Source: JACVRW01 sp963812915
Lineage (GTDB): Bacteria; Actinomycetota; Thermoleophilia; Solirubrobacterales; Thermoleophilaceae
Length of the DNA stretch: 64,000 nt
Assembly: GCA_963812915.1 (NCBI GenBank)
Contig: CAWEXB010000013.1
Location: 186,001-250,000, forward strand
Direction of reading: 5' to 3'
The stretch's first letter is position 1; each line of letters starts with the position of its first letter. Shown in pieces: positions 24,998 to 32,813 of the stretch. Position numbers and translations under genes: made by a program. The notes below the pieces were generated by a model that saw nothing but the letters and a program-made list of their open reading frames with translations, searched no databases and was not told the origin of the DNA.

Positions 24998-26557
24998 GTG
25001 AGGCTCGTTAGGCGCACATTTGCGGCCACTTTCGCCGCGACGCTGCTGGTCGCCGCTCCCGCGGCCGCCGGTGAGGTCATCGTCGTGGACGGCAATCAAG
25101 CCGCGCGCGTGAGCGACCCGACCGTACCGTCGAGGGCGGAGATCTCGCTCGGTTCGCCGGAGGGAGGACGCGCGACGCTCGGACTGGCGACCGCCGCCTC
25201 CGCGCGGACGTCCCGGACCGAGGCCAGGGCGGCCCGTGCGTGGCGGGTTGCGCGATCCGCCGCCGGCCGGCGGCGCGCCCAGCGCGCCGTCTACGGCTCG
25301 CTGACCCGCGCCCTGCGCGCGCGTGGTATCGCCGCGACCGACCAGCAACGCTGGCGGCGCTGGTACGTCCTCTCTCTGCGCGCGCTTGGCAAGCTGGGGG
25401 GAGCGCGCGACACGCAGCTGCGCTACGTGGTCGACTCGGTGGAGGCGCTCGCGCTGGGGCGCCAGCTCATCCCCTCCCGCATGCGGGCCGCGTTCCTACA
25501 GCTCGAGCGCAACCGGCAGTACTGGCGCGCCCTGCCCTACCCGGCTGCCGGCGACCAGGTGAGCTTCCGCGGCAGCCAGATCCTGTTCCAGTACTTCCCC
25601 GGCGAGGGCCTCCAGATCCACCCGCTCTCCACCTTCAAGAAGGCGAACGCCCTTCACGGCTTCTGCGCCCGTGGCGAGGCCGCGTGCGACGAGCAGGCCC
25701 TCCGCACGGTGCTCGATGAGATGACCTACCTCGCGGTCGACCGCGGCCGCGGTTTCATCGCGTGGGAGTACCTGTTCGCCTTCGGCGGTGGCGTCCCGCC
25801 GTGGATGAGTGGGATGGCGCAGGCCACCGGCATCCAGGCGCTCGGCCGCGCGGCCGCGTCGCTCAGCCAGCCCGCGTACGCGGAGACGGCCCGGCGGGCG
25901 CTCGGCGCGTTCGAGACGCCGCCGCCCACCGGCGTGCGCACCACCGGCCCGCGCGGCGGCGTCCATTACCTCCAGTACTCCTTCGCCCCCGGCCTCTACA
26001 TCTTCAACGCCTTCCTCCAGTCGCTGATCGGGCTCTACGACTTCTCCCACCTCACGGGCGATGCTCGCTCGCAACGGCTGTACCAAGAGGCCGAGCCCGA
26101 GGCGCGCGCGGAGGTGCCGCTGAGCGACGTGGGCGATTGGTCGCGCTACTCCTACGCCGGCGCCGAGTCGACTGGCGACTACCACGAGCTGCTGCGCGAG
26201 TTCCTCCAGAGCATGTGCTCGCGCCGGCTGGGCCCGCTCTACTGCGACTACGCGACCCGCTACCGCGGCTATCAAGTCGACCCGCCCGCGCTGAGCTTCG
26301 CGGGGCCCGCCGCCGCCGCCGCGCGCGAGTTGACGAGCATCCGGTTCACCGTGTCGAAGCTCTCCGCCGTGGAGGTGAAGGTCTACAAGGGCACACAACT
26401 CGCCTTCCAGCGTCTCGCCACCTTCAGCCGCGGGAGCGGCTCGTTCGCCTGGCGGCCGTCCTCGCCGGGGCTCTATTCGGTCCAGCTCGGCGCCAAGGAG
26501 CTCCGCACCGGGCTCGGGAAGAAGGACAGGGCAGCGGGCGAGATCGCGGTCGAGTAG
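24998..26557 (+). CDS. Secreted D-glucuronyl C5-epimerase-like protein
   Basis: 519 residues from a GTG at 24998 (a TTG at 24986 is possible). A signal peptide (TFAATFAATLLVAAPAAAG) is followed by a helical linker, then an (alpha/alpha) domain like D-glucuronyl C5-epimerase: YFPGEGLQIHPLSTFKKAN, RGRGFIAWEYLFAFGGGVPP, WMSGMAQATGIQALGRA, and WSRYSYAGAESTGDYHELL. A C-terminal beta domain (RFTVSKLSAVEVKVYKG, GLYSVQLGAKELRTG) follows. In heparan sulfate synthesis this enzyme flips GlcA to IdoA. The bacterial substrate here is unknown and presumably a surface polysaccharide. It is co-directional with the next two genes. Confidence 0.7.
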   Translation: MRLVRRTFAATFAATLLVAAPAAAGEVIVVDGNQAARVSDPTVPSRAEISLGSPEGGRATLGLATAASARTSRTEARAARAWRVARSAAGRRRAQRAVYGSLTRALRARGIAATDQQRWRRWYVLSLRALGKLGGARDTQLRYVVDSVEALALGRQLIPSRMRAAFLQLERNRQYWRALPYPAAGDQVSFRGSQILFQYFPGEGLQIHPLSTFKKANALHGFCARGEAACDEQALRTVLDEMTYLAVDRGRGFIAWEYLFAFGGGVPPWMSGMAQATGIQALGRAAASLSQPAYAETARRALGAFETPPPTGVRTTGPRGGVHYLQYSFAPGLYIFNAFLQSLIGLYDFSHLTGDARSQRLYQEAEPEARAEVPLSDVGDWSRYSYAGAESTGDYHELLREFLQSMCSRRLGPLYCDYATRYRGYQVDPPALSFAGPAAAAARELTSIRFTVSKLSAVEVKVYKGTQLAFQRLATFSRGSGSFAWRPSSPGLYSVQLGAKELRTGLGKKDRAAGEIAVE

Positions 26558-26570
26558 GTTGCGCGGGTTC

Positions 26571-27752
26571 ATGGCGCCCCGCACGATCCTGTACACAGGG
26601 AAGGGCGGTGTGGGCAAGACAAGCGTGGCCGCCGCGACCGCCCGTCGCTGCGCGGCCGCCGGGCTCCGCACCGTCGTGCTTTCCACCGACCCGGCGCACA
26701 GCCTCTCCGACTCGCTCGAGGCCGATCTGCTCGGCGAGCCCACGCCGGTCGGCCCGAGCCTCTTCGGACAGGAGGTGCAGGCGCAGGAGGAGATGGAGCG
26801 CAACTGGGACGGCGTTCAGGAGTGGCTCGGCGACCTGCTGGCCGAGCGCGGCATCGATCGCATCTCGGCCGAGGAGCTCACCGTTCCGCCCGGGATGGAT
26901 GAGCTGTTCTCGCTGCTGTGGATCAAGCGCCACCACGAGGAGGGTGAGTTCGACTGCGTGATCGTCGACTGCGCGCCCACCGGCGAGACGCTGCGCCTGC
27001 TCTCGTTCCCGGATGTCGTGACCTGGTGGCTCGAGCGGATCCTGCCCTCACAGCGCCGGCTCGCACCCCTCGCACGCACGCTGTTCGACCTCCCACTGCC
27101 CGGCGATGCGGTATTCGACGACGTGGAGCGCCTCGCGCGCAACCTGGTCGCGATGAACGGCATCCTGCGCGACCGGTCGCGCACCACGGTCCGACTGGTG
27201 ACGAGCCCCGACCGGATGGTGGTGAAGGAGGCGATGCGCACCTTCACCTACCTCAACCTCTACGGCTACCTCACCGACGCCGTGGTCGTGAACCGGATGC
27301 TGCCGGCCGAGGCCGCCGACGGCTACTTCGCAGCATGGCGCGAGGTTCAGCGGGAGCAGATGGCGCTCGTGCGTTCCGCGTTCGAGCCGGTGCCGATCCT
27401 CAGCGCGCCGTTCTTCGAGCGCGAGGTTCTGGGTCCGGAGATGCTCGACCGGCTGGCAGCGGCCGTCTTCGACGACGCCGATCCGGCCGCCGTGCTGCAC
27501 GAGGACATCTCCCAGGAGCTCGTCACCGAGAACGGGCGCGCGACGCTGCGGGTGGCGGTGCCGTTCGCCGAGCGCGACCAGCTCCAGCTGAAGAAGATCG
27601 GGCTCGAGGTGGTGGTGCGCGTCGGCGCCCAGAAGCGGACGATCATCCTGCCTCCCGCCCTGGCGGGCTATGCGGCGAGCGGCGCCCGTTTCGAGGATGG
27701 AGCGCTGGAGATCGTGTTGGAGAAGAGCGCCGATGAGCACCGACCGAGCTGA
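26571..27752 (+). CDS. ArsA/Get3-family ATPase
   Basis: 393 residues. Deviant Walker A GKGGVGKTS, switch I DPAHSLSDSLEADL, switch II VIVDCAPTGETLRLLS, and A-loop-like MVVKEAMRTFTYLNLYGY. The C-terminal 100 residues form a beta domain (LRVAVPFAERDQLQLKKIGLEV) found in actinobacterial ArsA-like proteins. A single ATPase domain without the arsenite-binding Cys triad argues against an arsenic pump. A chaperone-like role is more likely. It overlaps the next small gene by 20 bp. Confidence 0.8.
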   Translation: MAPRTILYTGKGGVGKTSVAAATARRCAAAGLRTVVLSTDPAHSLSDSLEADLLGEPTPVGPSLFGQEVQAQEEMERNWDGVQEWLGDLLAERGIDRISAEELTVPPGMDELFSLLWIKRHHEEGEFDCVIVDCAPTGETLRLLSFPDVVTWWLERILPSQRRLAPLARTLFDLPLPGDAVFDDVERLARNLVAMNGILRDRSRTTVRLVTSPDRMVVKEAMRTFTYLNLYGYLTDAVVVNRMLPAEAADGYFAAWREVQREQMALVRSAFEPVPILSAPFFEREVLGPEMLDRLAAAVFDDADPAAVLHEDISQELVTENGRATLRVAVPFAERDQLQLKKIGLEVVVRVGAQKRTIILPPALAGYAASGARFEDGALEIVLEKSADEHRPS

Positions 27753-27996
27753 CCCCTTCCCCGAGGACCAGGAGCCGAGCGGGCCGCCGCCACCGCCCGG
27801 CCGCTCCTTCGACCCGGCCGCGCTCTTCGTCCTGCTCGACGCGATCCGCCGCGCCGCACCGCGCGAGCTCGAGGGCCAGGTGACGAGGCTCGTCCGCGAG
27901 TTCCTGCTGACCCTGCGCTCGCTGATCGACTGGTACCTCGAACGCCTCGACCGCCCCCGGCGCGAGCCCGAGGTGGAGGACATCCCGATCGAGTAG
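27733..27996 (+). CDS. Small protein (hypothetical) following ArsA-like ATPase
   Basis: 87 residues from an ATG inside the ArsA 3' end. A Pro-rich N-terminus (EPSGPPPPPG) leads to an amphipathic helix (FVLLDAIRRAAPRELEGQVTRLVREFLLTLRSL) and an acidic C-terminus (EVEDIPIE). No signal or membrane segment. The helix could bind the ATPase, which is suggested only by gene coupling. It ends 12 bp from the convergent sulfatase-fold gene. Confidence 0.5.
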   Translation: MSTDRADPFPEDQEPSGPPPPPGRSFDPAALFVLLDAIRRAAPRELEGQVTRLVREFLLTLRSLIDWYLERLDRPRREPEVEDIPIE

Positions 27997-28008
27997 TGCC
28001 GCCTCCGG

Positions 28009-29496
28009 TCAGCTCTTGAAGCGCGGCAGGCCCTTCGGGCCCGCGTCCTTCTCGATCAGCCGCCAGAGCCGCTGCACCGGATCGGGGTTCCGCCGCGCGA
28101 CGTTTGCCTGCTCGCTTTGCACAGCGTAGAGGCGCTTCTCCCGGCCGCGGTTGTCCGAGATCAGAAGCCAGCGGCCGTCGCTCGCGCTGACGTAGGTGTT
28201 GTAGGCCGAGGTGCGATAGGTGCGGCGCGCGCCCGGCGTCGTGCCGTCGAGCAGCGGGGAGAGGTCCACGCCGTCCATATGGTCGGGGACGCCTTGGCCG
28301 AGCACCGACAGCACGGTGGGCGCGATGTCGTGCGTCGAGGCGTAGTAGTCGCTCGCGCTTCCCTTTCCCTTGCCCTGGGGATGGCGGATCATGAGCGGCA
28401 CGTGGGTCAGCTCCTCGTGCATCTCCGAGTAGCGCTTTCCCACCCAGCCGTACTCGCCGAGCAGAACGCCGTGGTCGCTCACGAGGACGACGAGCGTGTT
28501 CTGCGCCAGCCCGAGGTTGGCCAAGCGGTCGAGGAAGTGGCCGAGCCAGGTGTCGACGAGCGTGACTTCGGCCGCGTAGAGCTGTCGCATACGACGCAGG
28601 AGGCCGCGCGTGAGATCGAGCTCACGGTACTGCGCCGCCGGCGTGGGGAACGGCTGGATCGGCTCCACGCCGCCGCTGCGGCGCGGACCGTAGAGGTCGA
28701 TGATGCGTCGCGGGGCGTCCCACGGCTCGTGAGCGTCGAATGAGTCGATCACAAGCGCGAACGGCTGGTGGCCACGGGCCCACTCGATCCAGGACATGCT
28801 CCGCCGGAAGACACGGGCGGCCAGGAACTGCTCCTCGCGGCGCGTGCGCGGGTTCGCCGCCAGGTACGCCCTCATGCGCGGCTCGGCGCGGCTTCCGCGC
28901 ATCGACGGCGGCAGGTGCCGATCGACCTCCGCCTGCGACACGCGGCGTTTCGGCTTCCGCCGCAGCGGGGTCTGGCCCTCAACCAGGTCGACGCGGTCGA
29001 ACCTGGCCCGGAAGCGCTTGTGGACCGGCTCCAGCAGGTGCGGGTTGTCCGTCACGTAGCCGACCGTCCAGCCGCGCCCGCGAAGGTAGTCGGTGAACAT
29101 CTCGCCATCCGCTCCCACCGGCTCCCAGCCGGGCTGCGGCGGCAGTCCCTTGTAGGGATGCCAGCCGCGGAAAGGGAAGGTGCGGCGGCCGGACATGATC
29201 GCGCGCCGCGCCGGAATCGTCGGCATTCCCTCGGGGTAGGCCTGCCTGAAGCGCAGCGACTCGCGGGCGAAGGCGTCCATTGTCTCGGTGCGGGCGCGGC
29301 GACCGTAGACGTGGTCGGCGCGCAGGCTGTCCATCACCACGACGACCACGTTCATGGCGCCCGCGGGCGCCTGCGAGCGGCGCGCGGCGCCGGTGGCCTC
29401 GTCCCTGTCGCACGCACTGGCCCCGAGCACGGTCAGGGCGACCGCGCCGGCGCCGCCGGCGCGAATCAGGTCGCGTCGGGTCACATCTTGGGACAC
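28009..29496 (-). CDS. Sulfatase-superfamily hydrolase, exported, Thr at nucleophile position
   Basis: 495 residues. The twin-arginine start TRRDLIRAGGAGAVALTVLGASAC ends in a lipobox, so it is probably a TAT-exported lipoprotein. Alkaline phosphatase/sulfatase fold: NVVVVVMDSLRADHV (metal Asp), IDSFDAHEPWDAP, LVVLVSDHGVLLGEYGWVGKR (Asp-His), and HVPLMIRHPQGKG. At the sulfatase active site the usual C/S-x-P-x-R reads TIPAR, a Thr in the formylglycine position. This is more like phosphodiesterase or phosphotransferase relatives, so a true sulfatase activity is doubtful. Confidence 0.75.
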   Translation of the reverse strand: MSQDVTRRDLIRAGGAGAVALTVLGASACDRDEATGAARRSQAPAGAMNVVVVVMDSLRADHVYGRRARTETMDAFARESLRFRQAYPEGMPTIPARRAIMSGRRTFPFRGWHPYKGLPPQPGWEPVGADGEMFTDYLRGRGWTVGYVTDNPHLLEPVHKRFRARFDRVDLVEGQTPLRRKPKRRVSQAEVDRHLPPSMRGSRAEPRMRAYLAANPRTRREEQFLAARVFRRSMSWIEWARGHQPFALVIDSFDAHEPWDAPRRIIDLYGPRRSGGVEPIQPFPTPAAQYRELDLTRGLLRRMRQLYAAEVTLVDTWLGHFLDRLANLGLAQNTLVVLVSDHGVLLGEYGWVGKRYSEMHEELTHVPLMIRHPQGKGKGSASDYYASTHDIAPTVLSVLGQGVPDHMDGVDLSPLLDGTTPGARRTYRTSAYNTYVSASDGRWLLISDNRGREKRLYAVQSEQANVARRNPDPVQRLWRLIEKDAGPKGLPRFKS

Positions 29497-29505
29497 GAGA
29501 TCTGT

Positions 29506-29727
29506 TTACCGCCGGCCCTTGCCGATGTCGATACTGCGGATCGCGTGCTCGTCGGGCAGCTTCGCGAGCACTTCGCGGGCGATCTCCAGAACGTCACGCT
29601 CGTCGTGGCCGAAGTCGTCGAGGAAGGACTTCAGCGCCGTCCAGGTGATCTTCAGCTGCGCCGGAGTGAGATCCAGGCGGTAGGCGACGTCGTCTGGACC
29701 GATCAGGTGAAGCTCTTCGTCTGCCAT
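29506..29727 (-). CDS. Small hypothetical protein
   Basis: 73 residues from an ATG at 29727: MADEELHLIGPDDVAYRLDL, a helix with 'LKSFLDDFGHDERDVLEIAREVLAKLP', and a basic end. No membrane segment. It lies 9 bp before the sulfatase-fold gene start on the same strand, so it is likely the first gene of that transcript. No family recognised. Confidence 0.5.
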   Translation of the reverse strand: MADEELHLIGPDDVAYRLDLTPAQLKITWTALKSFLDDFGHDERDVLEIAREVLAKLPDEHAIRSIDIGKGRR

Positions 29728-29769
29728 GCGGTCCGAACAGTACAGGGGGTCGCGGTAGCCTTTCGCCGC

Positions 29770-29937
29770 GTGGCCAAGACCTGGATTCTCACCGGATCGC
29801 TCGCGAATTTCCGCGCCACGCGCGAGCACGGCTTCCGCGTGATCGGCGCCAAGGAAGGGCGCAGGCGGATGGCGGAGCAGATCGATGCCCGCCTGCTCGA
29901 GCGCCGCATCCGCGAGAGCGCCGGCGCGCCGGCCTGA
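29770..29937 (+). pseudogene. Truncated EVE-domain protein fragment
   Basis: A 55-codon frame from a GTG begins VAKTWILTGSLANFRATREH and continues FRVIGAKEGRRRMAEQI. This is the opening of an EVE (PUA-like) domain, where 'P-G-D-x-I-v-x-Y' would normally follow and another 100 residues complete the fold. Here it turns into an Arg-rich run (DARLLERRIRESAGAPA) and stops. EVE domains bind modified bases. Deletion of the remainder is the simplest reading, but a short free-standing protein cannot be excluded. Confidence 0.5.
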
Positions 29938-29956
29938 GCGGCGCGCGGGGGGAACG

Positions 29957-30343
29957 GTGCTCCACTCGCGCCACTACACGCTCGAGGAGGCCAGCGCCCT
30001 GCTGCCTCGCGTGGCCGAGCTGATCGAGCGCATGCGCTCCGCTCGCGAGCGGCTGGGCGATCGCGAGGCGCGTGAGGCGCTCGCCGAGGCGGGAGGAACG
30101 AACGGCGGCGGGCGGCCCGGGCGCGTCGTTTCCGAGGGGTTCCTAGAGCTGCGCGAGTCGATGCTCGAGCTGCGTGGACTCGAGATCGTGCTGCGCGACC
30201 TCGACCGGGGCCTGGTCGACTTCCCGGCCCTGCGCGACGACCGCGAGGTCTATCTCTGCTGGCAGGAGGGAGAGGATGGGATCGCCTTCTGGCACGAGCC
30301 GGACGCGGGCTTCGCGGGACGGCGCCCGCTCGACGATGGCTGA
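29957..30343 (+). CDS. DUF2203 family protein
   Basis: 128 residues from a GTG with GGGGGGA upstream. Typical DUF2203 pattern: HYTLEEASALLPRVAELIERM, a helical hairpin, LELRGLEIVLRDLDRGLVDFPAL, and the C-terminal EVYLCWQEGEDGIAFWHEPDAGFAGRRPL, where 'f(c)Wk.gE..i.yWHe...G..gR.p' is conserved. Function unknown; it is widespread in actinobacteria and Firmicutes. It overlaps the next gene by 8 bp. Confidence 0.85.
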   Translation: MLHSRHYTLEEASALLPRVAELIERMRSARERLGDREAREALAEAGGTNGGGRPGRVVSEGFLELRESMLELRGLEIVLRDLDRGLVDFPALRDDREVYLCWQEGEDGIAFWHEPDAGFAGRRPLDDG

Positions 30344-30944
30344 CGCGCTGCGCCGCGCACTCCGCGCGTTCCGAGTGCTGAACCTCGAGCAGAAGGCGGC
30401 GGCTGTCGGCGCGCTGCTCCTGATCGCGAGCACGTTCGGTCCCTTCTCCTTCGTCGAACTGGCCGAGATCCTGATCGCGCTCGGGGTCCTCGCCCTCCTG
30501 GGTGCGCGCGCCGAGGGCAAGCGCTTCCATCTCCCGTTCGGCGACGGCACGGTGATAGCCGGCGCCGGCATCTGGGCGGGCCTGCTGATCGTGGTGCGGC
30601 TCCTCGACCGCTCGCTGGGACAGAACCTGCTTGCACTCGCCTGCGCGGCGATCCTCTTCCTCGCGGGAGCCCGCGAGCGGGCGAAGCGCCCGGCCGACGA
30701 CCTGCCGCCGGAGCTCGCCGCGCCCCCCGACACAGGTCCGGACCCGGGCAGGCCCGGGCCCACGCCGGCCCGGGAGCCGCGAGCCGCCCCGGGCGCCGCC
30801 GAGGACGAGACCGAGCCGCTGCCGCCGCCGGAGTTCGAGCCGCATCGGCCGCAGTCCGGCGAACAGCTGCGGCTTGCTGAGGAGCCGGCAGAGGACGAGT
30901 CCGAGACCCGACGGCCGCCGGAGGGGCGGCCGCCGGACACCTGA
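30336..30944 (+). CDS. Membrane protein with Pro/Glu-rich tail (hypothetical)
   Basis: 202 residues from an ATG overlapping the DUF2203 stop. Residues 20-110 hold about four hydrophobic segments (AAAVGALLLIASTFGPF, LAEILIALGVLALLGARAE, VIAGAGIWAGLLIVVRLLD, NLLALACAAILFLAGAR). The last 90 residues are Pro/Glu-rich and disordered (PAREPRAAPGAAEDETEPLP). It is co-transcribed with the DUF2203 gene. No family is recognised. Confidence 0.55.
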   Translation: MADALRRALRAFRVLNLEQKAAAVGALLLIASTFGPFSFVELAEILIALGVLALLGARAEGKRFHLPFGDGTVIAGAGIWAGLLIVVRLLDRSLGQNLLALACAAILFLAGARERAKRPADDLPPELAAPPDTGPDPGRPGPTPAREPRAAPGAAEDETEPLPPPEFEPHRPQSGEQLRLAEEPAEDESETRRPPEGRPPDT

Positions 30945-31029
30945 TGCCGGGACTCGGCGGGTGGCCGTCACCGCCTGCCGCGCCCGGGCTGGGTGAGGGG
31001 TGAGGGCCGAGGCCGCCGGGCCAGTTCGA

Positions 31030-31083
31030 GGGGGGTGGGGCGACTTCTCTACCCATCTCGGTAGATAAAGCGCCCCACCCCCC
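31030..31083. terminator. Nested double-stem bidirectional terminator
   Basis: GGGGGGTGGGGCG (31030-31042) pairs perfectly with CGCCCCACCCCCC (31071-31083). Inside, TCTACC (31048-31053) pairs with GGTAGA (31060-31065) around CATCTC. It sits between the converging ends of the 30944 and 31102 genes. A GGGCTGGGTGAGG fragment at 30986-30998 matches the tail of the palindromic repeat family, in reverse. Confidence 0.6.
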
Positions 31084-31101
31084 GCCTCAGCCCAGCGGCC
31101 C

Positions 31102-32619
31102 TCACCCCGCCGGCGGGATCGCCTGGGCGAAACGGAAACGGAAGTCGGGATCGTAGGTCTGCTTGACCTGACGCAGGCGGGCCAGGTTCGAGGCGTAGTA
31201 GGCGCGCTGCCAGGTGGTCAGCTGTGGATCGATGTAGTTCTGGTAGGCCTGCCCCGAGACGAAGGGCCGTAGGGCCCGCCACACGCCGTTGATCCAGGCG
31301 CCGGTGGCCCCGGCGGGGCCGGTGGCGTAGTACTGAAGCGAGAAGAGCATGTCGCGGTGGGCGAAGGCCGTGGCGGCGGCGGCGGGGCGGTTGTATGCGC
31401 CGCCGTACGCGTCGAGCAGCAAGGCGCCCGAGCCCAGCGATGGATTGCGCTGGCGGCGTTCGATCCAGTCGATCATCACCCGCCGGCCGCGGGCGGGCAG
31501 CGCCCGATCGAAGTAGTCGGACTTCGCGAAGAAGGACTCCCGCGGCAGCCGGCCGCCGGACCTCGTGCCGCGCGTGTGACAGGCGCGCAGGCCCTCGTCG
31601 ACGCAGCCGGCCCACCGCAGCGCCAGCGCCAGCATCGACGAGCGGCCCGTGGACAGGTTGGCGCCACCAACCCGCGTTAGCGGCCGGATCAGCCGCCGAA
31701 GCGCCGCTTCGGAGCCGAAGAACTGCCCCAGCGCGCTGACCCGCGGGGCGCCGGACCCCCCGGTGGTGCCGAGGCTGAAGATCGAGGTGAGCGCGCCCGG
31801 AGCGTGCGGGGCGAACGACTGCCAGGCCGCCAGCGCCTGCCTCGCCGCCGCCCAGGGCCAGCTGATGATGAACCAGGCCGCGCCGTTCGCCCGGTGCGCC
31901 TGGAGGGTGAGCGAGGTGACGATTCCGAAGTTCCCGCCGCCACCTCCCCGGCAGGCCCAGTAGAGGTCCTCGTCGCTGCTCTGGCTGACCTGCCGGATCC
32001 GTCCGTCGGCGGTGACGATCGTGGCGCCCACGAGGTTGTCCGCGGTGAGCCCGAACCTACGTCCGGACAGGCCATGACCGCCTCCGAGGGCGAGCCCGGT
32101 GATCCCCACCGACGGGCACGTTCCGCCGGGCACGACGAGGCCACGACGCGCCAGCGCCGAGTACATGTCGATGAGCTGTGTTCCGGCGCCGACGGTGGCG
32201 CGGCCGCTCGCCACCCGTACGCCGCTCATCCGCGACAGGTCGACCACCACGCCGCTCGACGTCGTGGAGTAGCCCGCGTAGCTGTGTCCGCCCGAGCGTG
32301 GGACGACCCGCACGTCGAAGCGGTCGGCCCAGCGAACGACCGCCGCCACGTCGCGCGTGTCGCGCGGCTGCACGACGGCCTCGGGACGCGCGCCGTCGTA
32401 GCGCACGTTGTAGACGAGACGGGCCGCGTTGTAGCCGGGCGAGCGCGGAAGGTAGACCCGTCCCCGCACCGCCGAGCGAAGCGCGCGCGCCGCCCGCCTC
32501 GACAGCGCGGGCTCGGCCAAGATACGCTCGGCCAGCGCCGCCGCATCCCATGGCATCGCGCCCGCGAGCAGCCCACCGGCGGCGCCCGCGAGCAGCTCGC
32601 GGCGATCGAGTCCGGCCAC
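31102..32619 (-). CDS. FAD-linked oxidoreductase, berberine-bridge-like, bicovalent FAD
   Basis: 505 residues with a TAT-like start (DRRELLAGAAGGLLAGAM). PCMH-type FAD domain: PRDTRDVAAVVRWADRFDV, SGGHSYAGYSTTSSGVVVDLS with the His for 8-alpha attachment, then PGGTCPSVGITGLALGGGHG with the Cys for the second flavin bond, LVGATIVTADGRIRQVS and GGGGNFGIVTSL. The C-terminal BBE segment (YQNYIDPQLTTWQRAYYASN, LRQVKQTYDPDFRF) is complete. Such enzymes oxidise sugars or alkaloid-like alcohols and make H2O2. The substrate is not evident. Confidence 0.85.
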   Translation of the reverse strand: MAGLDRRELLAGAAGGLLAGAMPWDAAALAERILAEPALSRRAARALRSAVRGRVYLPRSPGYNAARLVYNVRYDGARPEAVVQPRDTRDVAAVVRWADRFDVRVVPRSGGHSYAGYSTTSSGVVVDLSRMSGVRVASGRATVGAGTQLIDMYSALARRGLVVPGGTCPSVGITGLALGGGHGLSGRRFGLTADNLVGATIVTADGRIRQVSQSSDEDLYWACRGGGGGNFGIVTSLTLQAHRANGAAWFIISWPWAAARQALAAWQSFAPHAPGALTSIFSLGTTGGSGAPRVSALGQFFGSEAALRRLIRPLTRVGGANLSTGRSSMLALALRWAGCVDEGLRACHTRGTRSGGRLPRESFFAKSDYFDRALPARGRRVMIDWIERRQRNPSLGSGALLLDAYGGAYNRPAAAATAFAHRDMLFSLQYYATGPAGATGAWINGVWRALRPFVSGQAYQNYIDPQLTTWQRAYYASNLARLRQVKQTYDPDFRFRFAQAIPPAG

Positions 32620-32656
32620 GACGAGGATGCTAACCGCGCGGGCGGACGCCGGCTAG

Positions 32657-32813
32657 TGTCCTGAGTCGGAAGTTCGGCATCAGCTTCCCGAGCGGCTGGG
32701 CGTGGCTGACGGTTGACGCGACCGGAGCCGTACTTGGTAGTACGGCGAGGTCGCCGGCGACCGTCAGGCGCGTCCAGACGCCGGGAAGGTGCGGCGAACT
32801 AACGACTCGGACA
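32657..32813. mobile_element. 157 bp MITE-like inverted-repeat element flanked by CTAG
   Basis: The left half (TGTCCTGAGTCGGAAGTTCG...) and the reverse complement of the right half (TGTCCGAGTCGTTAGTTCG...) match at roughly 80% along the full length, so the element folds into one long hairpin with centre GTACTTGGTAGTAC. It is bounded by CTAG on both sides (32653-32656 and 32814-32817), a target duplication as made by some IS5-group elements. It has no ORF. The right CTAG contains the stop codon of the MFS gene. Confidence 0.7.

Noticed and set aside
26571..27752. arsA arsenite-efflux ATPase
   Set aside because: There is one ATPase domain, no Cys triad for metalloid and no arsB/arsC/arsR-type arsenic genes nearby, so it is called only ArsA/Get3-like.
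28009..29496. Arylsulfatase
   Set aside because: The formylglycine Cys/Ser is a Thr and no maturation enzyme is nearby. It is reported as a sulfatase-superfamily hydrolase only.
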